Source: JAAYCI01 sp964550985 (GTDB taxonomy: Bacteria > Bacillota > Clostridia > Oscillospirales > Ruminococcaceae). Taken from it: a stretch of 64,000 nt of DNA. Of this stretch, positions 57,516 to 64,000 are shown one piece after another; within the stretch, counting starts at the first letter, position 1, and each line of letters begins with the position of its first letter. The stretch is from positions 14,904 through 78,903 of the forward strand of contig CAZKBM010000006.1 of assembly GCA_964550985.1 (NCBI GenBank). The letters are read 5' to 3'. The notes beneath the pieces were generated by a model. It saw only the letters and a program-made list of their open reading frames with translations. It searched no databases and was not told the DNA's origin. Both the position numbers and the translations under genes were made by a program.

Positions 57516-58337
57516 TTACAGCACGTCTGCGAACTGTGGCCGCAGACGGTTAAAAACAAAAGCTCCCAGCAAAAAAACAACCCCTGTTACCAGCCAAAAG
57601 GCCAGGCTGATGGGAAATGGCCTCTCCCAAAACCACATACGCCCCAAAAAGGTATCGCGGTAGCCTTCAATAATATAAAACATGGGGTTTAACAGTTTTA
57701 AAACATTCAGCACGGCTATGTTATTGGCAAAGGTGTCCGGGTTCCAGCAGATGGGGGAAGCCCAAAACCCAACGCCCAGCACAATATTCACAAAAGAGGC
57801 CACATCCGGCGCAAACAGGGAAATAGAGCCCAGCAGCCAGCCCAGCCCCAAAAGCAGGCAGAACATACAAAACAGATAATAAAAAATCTGCAGATTATAC
57901 AGCGAAAAACCCACCCGGTAGGCAACATTAAAGGCCAAAACAATCAGCAGCATAGCCAGGTGTATAAAGCCGCTGGACAGGATTTTTACCACCGGCAAAA
58001 TACCCACCCGAAAGTTTACCTTGCGCACCAAATAACTATAGCCCGCAACACTGCCGGTTGCAGAGTTCACCGCCTCTGAAAAATAGTTCCACACCAGCAT
58101 GGCAGGGGCAAACCATACAATAAAGGGATACCCGCCCTGGTCGCCATTTCGCAGCGCCACCTGGAACACAAACCACATGGTAAGCAGGGTGGCAAGCGGC
58201 TGCAAAAACGCCCAGGCTACGCCCAAAAATGAAGAAGCATACCGCGATTTAAAATCGTTTTTGGCAAGCTTCCACAGCAGGGTACGGTTTTTTACAACAT
58301 CCAAAAAAAAGCCGGAAAAAAGCAGTAAAATTTTCAA
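57516..58337 (-). CDS. Polysaccharide ABC exporter permease Wzm (ABC-2 type)
   Basis: Membrane half of the glycan exporter, 273 residues with six helices. The N-terminal cytoplasmic segment LLWKLAKNDFKSRYASSFLGVAWAFLQPL is typical of Wzm/TagG/KpsM proteins; a later landmark is GFWASPICWNPDTF and NPMFYIIEGYRD. The start TTG 58337 is chosen because AAAGGAAG lies 7 bases upstream and the previous gene ends 14 bp before; an upstream GTG at 58379 would overlap it. It pairs with the Wzt ATPase directly downstream. Confidence 0.92.
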   Translation of the reverse strand: MKILLLFSGFFLDVVKNRTLLWKLAKNDFKSRYASSFLGVAWAFLQPLATLLTMWFVFQVALRNGDQGGYPFIVWFAPAMLVWNYFSEAVNSATGSVAGYSYLVRKVNFRVGILPVVKILSSGFIHLAMLLIVLAFNVAYRVGFSLYNLQIFYYLFCMFCLLLGLGWLLGSISLFAPDVASFVNIVLGVGFWASPICWNPDTFANNIAVLNVLKLLNPMFYIIEGYRDTFLGRMWFWERPFPISLAFWLVTGVVFLLGAFVFNRLRPQFADVL

Positions 58338-58350
58338 AACAAAACTTCCT

Positions 58351-60645
58351 TTATCTCTTAGTGAAAACAGCGCGTACACGGGCCAGCAGGGCTCTCATCT
58401 TCCTCTCAAGGCCCTGAAAGCGCACCAGGGCGCGGTAGGTAAGTGAATTGCGCCACATGGCAAGTTCGGCTTCCAAACTGCCTATTTTGGCAATGGCCGA
58501 GGATGCCGCCGGTATCTCCTCACTGGAGTGGGCAAAGGTTAAAGCCCTTAGCACGGCGCCATTCTGCCCCCGGGTGGGGGGGCTTTTTTCAGCGGTATGG
58601 GCCAGGTAAACCTCCAGATACTCCGCCGCCATCTCCTCTATACTTTTTAAGTGCAGTTTTTGGATGTTTTCTTTTACCCGTTCATACTCCGCCGGGGCCA
58701 TCACCCTCTCGCGCAAAACAGCCAGCACCTCGGCCGGCTGGGCGGTTGGGGGCACAAGCCAGCCGCAATCCATCTCCCGTACACGTTCCCCCAGGGCCCC
58801 AATATCTGTACATAGCACGGGCACACCGCAAAACAAGGCTTCGGAAATCACATAGCAGAAGGTTTCCGGCACCATGCTTAAAATGGCAACCAAGTCAATG
58901 CGGTTTTCCTCCAGCAAACTCGGCAGATCCTGCCTTTCATAACGGCCCAAAAAATGGATATCCTGCCGCTGCATTTCCAGTAGGCTTGCATCACCCACAA
59001 GGCCAATCACAAACCACTCTATTCCCGGCTGGGGAGCGCTTAGCATTTTACCAATCAGTTTACTGCCTTTTACGGGGCTTAAGCCCCCTACAAAAGCTAT
59101 CCGCAGCGCGCCTACCTCTGGTTGCCAGCTTTTGGCAGGCGCCGTAAGGGCGCGCAGCCCGTGGCCTATCACCACTATTTTTTCGGCAAGTTCGGGGTAA
59201 TATTGCAGGTAAATCTCTTTCACCGAATGGCTGGGTACAAAAATCTGCCGGCAAAGGTGCAGCACCTTTCTGTGTTCTTCCCTGCATTTTGCCACATAGT
59301 CTACCTGCGGGCTAATGTTATGGTTTTTTTCGGTGCAGCGCTTACAATCAGCATTCGGTTTTAGAAGACAGCACTCCTCGGTATCATCAAAAAAGGTTAA
59401 ATTAGAACATAGCGCATGAAAGTCATGCAGGGTGGCAAATAGCGGCAGGCCGCGCTCGGCCGCAACCTCGTAAATATCCAAAGAGAGAAATTTCGTCTGA
59501 TGCACATGCACAAGGTCCACCTGCAAGCCATCCAGCACGGTTTCAAAAATAGCGCGCAGCTCCTTTGCGTAAAAAGGGGGATAGTCCAGCGGTAGGCTAC
59601 AGGGAAAATGCAGTTCAAAGGCCTCGCTTTCGGTGTAAACGCTTACCCTCACAAAGCCTCTGTCCATCCCCAGTACTATGGGGTTGGTCTCTTTGCGTGT
59701 GTGCTGGCAAAGGTCCTGCACATGAATTTGCGTGCCGCCCAAATTGTCCAGCGCATCCGGGTGAAAAGAGCGGTGCAGTACATGCAACACATTTTTTTTG
59801 CCGTTATTCAGCGCCGTGCGCAAGTGAATATTTTCCTGCCAGGCCCAAAGGGGGTTTTGCCGGCAAAAAACTTGATTTTCTTCAAATTGTTTCGGATATC
59901 TTTTTTGCAAAACCATCAGGTTCTTTTTTTCCAGGGCGTTCTTTTGGTCATCTGCAAAAGATTGGGTGCCGCTGTGGTAGATATAACAATCATCACAGAG
60001 GGCATGGATATAGCCAAGTTGCACCGCCCTACAACAAAAATCGTTTTCCTCCCCATAGCCCTGCCCATAACTCTGCTCATCCAGCAAGCCAATTTCATCC
60101 AGTACCGAACGCTTGATATACAGGCAAAAGCCAATGCCCACGGGTATGGGGGGATACTGCCTGGGGCTGGCCTTGGCCACCAGGGCGGCGTAACTATCCA
60201 CACCATAGCCCTGCGGCAGGGTATTCTCCTGTAAATAGTTCGGTAGACTGGTGATGGCGCCGTTGTTGCTAAACGGCGTAACGGTTGCAATATTGCGGTC
60301 GGAATAGGCGCAGGCGGCCAGCTTCTCCAGCCAGCCCTCGGTCACCACCGTATCTGAATTGAGTAAGACCACGTCCCCACTACCCTGCTGCAGCCCGCGG
60401 TTTACACTGCCCGGGAAGCCCAAGTTCTGCGGGTTTTCCAGCAGCAGTACCCCGTTTTTGTTTTGCAAAGAACGCAAATAGGGCAATATCTGCCCATCCG
60501 TGCTTTTATCCTCCACCAGTATTAAACGATTTTGTGATAAATCGGTATACTTAAAAACACTTTCTACGCACTGGCATAATGCATCATAGGCATTGTAAAC
60601 CGGTATAATGATATCAATGGTTTCTATGCAAACTCCCCCATCCAT
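58351..60645 (-). CDS. Two-domain glycosyltransferase, GT2 plus GT4
   Basis: A 764-residue fusion. Residues 8-250 are a GT2 GT-A domain (IDIIIPVYNAYDALCQCVESV, NLGFPGSVNRGLQQ, VVLLNSDTVV with the metal-binding SD, and GYGEENDFCCRAVQLG). Residues 285-690 are a GT4 GT-B domain (NVLHVLHRSFHPDALDNLGGTQIHVQDL, LVHVHQTKFLSLD, RIAFVGGLSPVKGSKLI, VPETFCYVISEALFCGVPVLCTDIGALGERV, where the conserved Glu lies in PETFCYVISEA). A 70-residue tail with SLTYRALVRFQGLERK ends it. Such fusions make two linkages of a repeat unit. The ATG directly follows the TAG of the preceding gene. Confidence 0.88.
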   Translation of the reverse strand: MDGGVCIETIDIIIPVYNAYDALCQCVESVFKYTDLSQNRLILVEDKSTDGQILPYLRSLQNKNGVLLLENPQNLGFPGSVNRGLQQGSGDVVLLNSDTVVTEGWLEKLAACAYSDRNIATVTPFSNNGAITSLPNYLQENTLPQGYGVDSYAALVAKASPRQYPPIPVGIGFCLYIKRSVLDEIGLLDEQSYGQGYGEENDFCCRAVQLGYIHALCDDCYIYHSGTQSFADDQKNALEKKNLMVLQKRYPKQFEENQVFCRQNPLWAWQENIHLRTALNNGKKNVLHVLHRSFHPDALDNLGGTQIHVQDLCQHTRKETNPIVLGMDRGFVRVSVYTESEAFELHFPCSLPLDYPPFYAKELRAIFETVLDGLQVDLVHVHQTKFLSLDIYEVAAERGLPLFATLHDFHALCSNLTFFDDTEECCLLKPNADCKRCTEKNHNISPQVDYVAKCREEHRKVLHLCRQIFVPSHSVKEIYLQYYPELAEKIVVIGHGLRALTAPAKSWQPEVGALRIAFVGGLSPVKGSKLIGKMLSAPQPGIEWFVIGLVGDASLLEMQRQDIHFLGRYERQDLPSLLEENRIDLVAILSMVPETFCYVISEALFCGVPVLCTDIGALGERVREMDCGWLVPPTAQPAEVLAVLRERVMAPAEYERVKENIQKLHLKSIEEMAAEYLEVYLAHTAEKSPPTRGQNGAVLRALTFAHSSEEIPAASSAIAKIGSLEAELAMWRNSLTYRALVRFQGLERKMRALLARVRAVFTKR

Positions 60646-61956
60646 CTATTTTGTAATTGTGCGATAAATATTTAGCATGGTCTCCCCGTTCACACTGCGG
60701 TCATTTACCTTTTGTGCGCTTTCACGCCCTTTACGGGAGATTTCACAGCAAAGCGCATCCTCCTCAAACAGGCGTCCAATATAGTAAACCGCCATCTCGG
60801 CTTCGGCCAGCGGGTACAAAAAACCGTCCTGCCCGTTCACAATACGGCTTCCAAGCCCCCCCACATAACTTGCCACCACGGGCAGGCCCAGCATTTTTGC
60901 CTCACTTACCGAATTGGATTCGTTCTCCATTACCGAACAACTCACAAACACATGCGCACGCAGGTATTCTTCTTTCATCTGCGCCTCTGTAAGCGGCCCC
61001 AAAAAGTGCAGATGCTTCCAGACGCCAAGGCGTTTGGCCATTTTTTCACAGTAGGTTTGGTATTCAAAGAAAAAGCGCACGCCCGCCTGAACCAGCGCAT
61101 TTTCCGAGGTTACCGGCGCCGTACCCGCTATACGAACCTGAAGGTCCGGGTAGCGTTTTACCAGCAGCGCCAAAGCCGGCAAAAACAGGTGTAAGCCTTT
61201 GATGGGGTAATTGGCCTGACTGATAAACAGGGTGTGTTTTTTACAGTTTTCCCTCTGCCACCCACCAGTATAAAAGCTCTCGCGCAAAATTTCATTGCAG
61301 AAAAAATACTGTAGGCCGGGGTTCAGTCGCAGCGCCGAAGCACGGTCCCAATCGGTGCGGCCAATTACATAACGCGCTTTTTGCAGGGCGGTCGCCTCGG
61401 CCTGGGCACGGCGTTTAAAGCTGCGCTGCCCAAGGCTTATCACATCCCCGGTGTACGCCTTTTGTACCAAGGCCTTTACGGGGTTTACCACACGATACCG
61501 GGCGGGCAGGCCATAAAAATACAGGTCCTTACATACGTTTAAAAGTCCCTGTAAGGAGATCACCATGCGGCTCTGTTCGGCCACCTCTACCATGTCCAGG
61601 CAATGCGCGAATTCGGTGCCAAAAATATGCACAACATCGGGCTGTATTTCATTAAGCAGACGCGCAAAATAGGCGCGCCGCCCGGCCATAGCAGCGGGAA
61701 AAGCTATGTATTCCACCCCATTGCACACTGCCCGCTTTTCCTCTTTTAGCAAGCTTGTGGGCGCAAGAATGGTGATGGCCAGGTCTTCGGTTTTGGCACG
61801 CAGGGTACTCACAAGCCCCGTAATCCAGCAACCGGTATCCAAAACAGTAAAACCCAATGCCGCGGAAGCATCGGGCAGCAAAAGGTTTACAAGCCATAAA
61901 ATTTTACGTTTCTTCTCTATGATGCTTTCTCCTGGTCTCACGCAAATCCATGTCAT
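60646..61956 (-). CDS. Glycosyltransferase family 4
   Basis: Retaining GT-B glycosyltransferase, 436 residues. N-terminal domain starts KKRKILWLVNLLLPDAS and holds PDVVHIFGTEFAHCLDMV; C-terminal donor domain has TLFISQANYPIKGLHLFLPALALL near residue 245, HLHFLGPLTEAQM, and ENESNSVSEAKMLGLPVVASYVGG near residue 360 with the donor-binding Glu. ATG 61956 lacks a good ribosome site, whereas AGGAGA sits five bases before an in-frame ATC (61923) and eight before ATA; the true start is open, with GTG 61941 another option. A promoter lies just upstream, so the downstream operon (GT2-GT4, wzm, wzt, methyltransferase, GT) probably starts here. Confidence 0.88.
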   Translation of the reverse strand: MTWICVRPGESIIEKKRKILWLVNLLLPDASAALGFTVLDTGCWITGLVSTLRAKTEDLAITILAPTSLLKEEKRAVCNGVEYIAFPAAMAGRRAYFARLLNEIQPDVVHIFGTEFAHCLDMVEVAEQSRMVISLQGLLNVCKDLYFYGLPARYRVVNPVKALVQKAYTGDVISLGQRSFKRRAQAEATALQKARYVIGRTDWDRASALRLNPGLQYFFCNEILRESFYTGGWQRENCKKHTLFISQANYPIKGLHLFLPALALLVKRYPDLQVRIAGTAPVTSENALVQAGVRFFFEYQTYCEKMAKRLGVWKHLHFLGPLTEAQMKEEYLRAHVFVSCSVMENESNSVSEAKMLGLPVVASYVGGLGSRIVNGQDGFLYPLAEAEMAVYYIGRLFEEDALCCEISRKGRESAQKVNDRSVNGETMLNIYRTITK

Positions 61957-61980
61957 CCCATCTGTCTTATAATCTTACTA

Positions 61981-62010
61981 ACTATACCTCGGCTTATAAA
62001 TTCGTGTCAA
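61981..62010 (-). promoter_or_regulatory. Consensus promoter of the glycan export operon
   Basis: On the minus strand, TTGACA (62005-62010), an 18-base spacer and TATAGT (61981-61986). The transcript would begin about 18 bp before the ATG at 61956. Confidence 0.75.
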
Positions 62011-62047
62011 TAGCGGCAGCCTAAATATAGCTTTTGAACATACAAAT

Positions 62048-63604
62048 CTAAAAAGACGCCTTTCCCTTTCCTCTAAAAAATTTCTGGTAAAGGGTTTCCA
62101 TTGCGCCCTGCCACTGGGGCAGCATCCACACAAAACCAAGGGGCAATAAAAACGAGATATTATAGGCATAGCGCGGGTTTGCCTCCCAGCAAAACAGAAA
62201 AACAAACATGCCCAAAAGCGTGCTCAATGCCAGCAGAGGAAAGGTAGAAATCTGCCGCTTAAGCAAGCAGAAGAGACAGGCGGCAAACAAATTAAAGTAA
62301 AACGCCAGATGCAAGCCCTGCATATAGTCTTTTGCCAGCGGCCAAAAATGGGGATTATCCACAGGGTGCAGTGGTACAGCAGTTGCCAAACCCACCGCCC
62401 CAAAGTCTCCATTGGCCCAGCAATACCGGCTTTTCGCCGCAAACCAAGCGCTGAACCGGGGGAAATTCTGCCGATATTCCGCCAGGTACTCTTTTATCTT
62501 GCGCTCGATGCCCTCTTTCTTTTCCGCCACGGTGGCAAAAGAGCTGGTATACTCATAGGATTCCCCGTTAAAGCCCCCGCTGTTCAGGTCGGTCAGGCCC
62601 ATCATTACCCAGTGCGTCCAGGGAATGTGCAGGGTATCATACTCGGTATAATCCACCATCAAACTTTTTTGGGCAATGGCCTTAAGCCCCATAGCGCAGC
62701 CCCACACCAGTAAAAACGCCACCGCTACGGCCACAAAACGTTGCCAAAGCCGCCGTTCCCTGTAAAAAACCAACAGGTGAATACAGATGGCCAGCAGCAC
62801 CACAACCACATTGCCCTTCATCAGGCACCCCAGGGCCAGCACAAAAAAACACAGCAACAATTTAAGCTGGCCGCCCATTTGGGTTTTTGCACGCAGCGCC
62901 CAAAGGTACAAAGCCACCCCCCCGGCGGCAAACGGCAAAGAGAAAGAATCGGTATAGGGGATGCTGAGCATAAAATAATAGGGCGCGTAGAAAAGGGAAA
63001 GAAAGGCCATAAACAGTGCGCCGCTACGCCCCCTGATGAGGTAAGCGATGTAGATGGTCGCCAAAATGGTGCAGCACAAAAACCCGGCATTTAGCAGCGA
63101 GCCCGCCAAAACATTTACTTCCCCTGTAAAAAGCATACTGAGGGAATAGGCAAAATATAAAGCCATCATAGAGAACACATTGGTGTCAAAACTCACAAAA
63201 TAAAAATTCCAAGGGGCGGGCCGTGGCGCCCCCATGGCCAAATCGATGGCGTGCAGACTGCACGCCCCCACATCCAAGGGGTAATTGTTGGCAAGGTCCT
63301 GCTGCAAAAAAACAGCCCCAAAAAATGCCAGGCCAAAGGCAATGGCCAACAATACCGCCAGCAAAACAGTAAAGGTTAAACGGGAAAGCCGTTCTACCTT
63401 TTTAAAAAGGAAACACCCCGCTGCCAGCAAAACCACAAAGGAGATAGCCCCCAGTACTACACTCCTTGCGGTACTGGGTATCCCCACCCCGAATGAAAGA
63501 AACCACGTGAGCCCAAACAGCGCCAAAAAGCCGAGGGTTAGTACCCAAAAATATATATTTCCCAGCGATATACGCCGGGTCAACAGGTTTGCGTTTACGT
63601 CCAT
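62048..63604 (-). CDS. GT39-like polytopic membrane protein, probable lipid-phosphosugar-dependent glycosyltransferase
   Basis: A 518-residue integral membrane protein with about eleven helices. The first extracytoplasmic loop after helix three (FLQQDLANNYPLDVGACSLHAIDLA) carries acidic residues where GT39/GT83/GT-C enzymes have their catalytic acids; later segments PYYFMLSIPYTDSFSLPFAAGG and LCWEANPRYAYNISFLLPLG resemble the PMT-like (PF13231) family. A large loop (about 325-420) faces outside. It probably adds a side sugar to the glycan or to a protein outside the cell from an undecaprenyl-phosphate sugar. ATG 63604 follows GGAGAAGAG by several bases; GTG 63622 is also in frame. The exact family is uncertain. 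Confidence 0.7.
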   Translation of the reverse strand: MDVNANLLTRRISLGNIYFWVLTLGFLALFGLTWFLSFGVGIPSTARSVVLGAISFVVLLAAGCFLFKKVERLSRLTFTVLLAVLLAIAFGLAFFGAVFLQQDLANNYPLDVGACSLHAIDLAMGAPRPAPWNFYFVSFDTNVFSMMALYFAYSLSMLFTGEVNVLAGSLLNAGFLCCTILATIYIAYLIRGRSGALFMAFLSLFYAPYYFMLSIPYTDSFSLPFAAGGVALYLWALRAKTQMGGQLKLLLCFFVLALGCLMKGNVVVVLLAICIHLLVFYRERRLWQRFVAVAVAFLLVWGCAMGLKAIAQKSLMVDYTEYDTLHIPWTHWVMMGLTDLNSGGFNGESYEYTSSFATVAEKKEGIERKIKEYLAEYRQNFPRFSAWFAAKSRYCWANGDFGAVGLATAVPLHPVDNPHFWPLAKDYMQGLHLAFYFNLFAACLFCLLKRQISTFPLLALSTLLGMFVFLFCWEANPRYAYNISFLLPLGFVWMLPQWQGAMETLYQKFFRGKGKASF

Positions 63605-63696
63605 TTTATCTCTTCTCCACACCGCGTCAAATCCCTAAAATCTGGCGTTTATCAGTAAGGTTCAGTGGTTGGCGCCCTATATAGAGCTGTGTCATC

Positions 63697-64000
63697 CTAC
63701 CATCCGTTTTCCCCCGCCTTTTCCAAATAAAACGCCGTGAGTTTGCGGCTTACCTCACGGATATCATAGTCCTGCAGGCGGCATATCGGGCTGGCATTGC
63801 CCCGCCCCTCCAAAATTGCCTTGGCCCAGGCATCCAGTGTAGCGCTAAGGGGCAAGCTGGTAAGGTCGCTGCGCAAATGCGCCTCATTGGGTACCGCATC
63901 GCTTACCACGCAGCGCATCCCCGCCGCTTGGGCCTCCACTACGCTTATCCCAAGTCCCTCATGTAAAGAGGGAAACACAAACACGTCCATCGCCTGCATC
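63697..64000 (-). CDS. Glycosyltransferase family 4, C-terminal part (5' end outside window)
   Basis: The frame is open to the right edge, so only the last 100 or so residues are present. They include the donor-domain core QAMDVFVFPSLHEGLGISVVEAQAAGMRCVVSDAVPNEAH, in which the EGLGISVVEAQAAG segment holds the nucleotide-sugar-binding Glu pair of GT4 enzymes. A C-terminal helix (REVSRKLTAFYLEKA) closes it. It lies 92 bp upstream of the GT39-like gene and belongs to the same glycan cluster, which continues beyond this window. Confidence 0.88.
   Translation of the reverse strand, partial: MQAMDVFVFPSLHEGLGISVVEAQAAGMRCVVSDAVPNEAHLRSDLTSLPLSATLDAWAKAILEGRGNASPICRLQDYDIREVSRKLTAFYLEKAGENGW

Overview
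The window looks like the chromosome of a low-oxygen Bacillota of class Clostridia, probably Oscillospirales (Ruminococcaceae/Oscillospiraceae-like). The reasons are a Gram-positive PolC, RNase J, a GdpP-type DHH phosphodiesterase, RNase M5, a DUF4364 regulator, a class B sortase, fairly high G+C, and dense head-to-tail operons. This placement is inference from gene content. No rRNA, tRNA, CRISPR array, prophage or insertion sequence was seen.

Region 1 (1-4.4 kb, plus strand) is the end of a sugar ABC transporter operon (permease, permease, binding lipoprotein). A strong terminator follows, then a small esterase/deacetylase-like pair. Region 2 (4.5-26.8 kb, minus strand) is a long housekeeping run. 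In transcription order it holds a ferritin-VIT membrane protein, glycerate kinase, alaS, a HIT protein, a phosphoribosyltransferase, comEC, holA, an RNase M5-HAD fusion, pyrH, frr, uppS, cdsA, dxr, an acyltransferase, rseP, ispG and polC. Region 3 (26.9-38.1 kb) holds a DUF4364 regulator, two glycan-initiation enzymes (4,6-dehydratase and priming phosphosugar transferase), rnr, secG, a sortase, and a divergent second type II topoisomerase pair. Region 4 (38.3-48.4 kb) is an rnjA-gdpP-rplI-dnaB-tilS-hpt-ftsH operon with a long structured leader. Region 5 (48.9-52.4 kb, plus strand) has rnhA-mnmA-mscS and a strongly signalled low-complexity protein of unknown function. Region 6 (52.7-64 kb, minus strand) is a surface-glycan operon.

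The most interesting system is region 6. It has an O-antigen-style ABC exporter (Wzm and Wzt, the latter with a C-terminal carbohydrate-binding-like extension). Directly downstream is a 754-residue protein with an N-terminal SAM methyltransferase, a kinase-like middle, and a C-terminal coiled coil encoded by 21-bp tandem repeats. This is the architecture of the Gram-negative chain terminator and ruler WbdD, here in an apparent Gram-positive. Around it are four glycosyltransferases (one a GT2-GT4 fusion) and a GT39-like membrane protein. The likely model is a lipid-linked glycan polymerised in the cytoplasm, capped by methylation or phosphorylation, measured by the coiled coil, and recognised by Wzt for export. 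The priming enzymes at 27.6-30.1 kb may start the chain.

Other notable points are an RNase HI gene whose only sensible start is AUC; an RNase M5-HAD fusion with an internal Shine-Dalgarno and start; a short dispersed intergenic motif in at least six copies, two of them in a larger repeat of about 105 bp with a covarying stem; a promoter-terminator-hairpin leader before rnjA; and inactivated or altered catalytic motifs in ComEC and in the topoisomerase B subunit.
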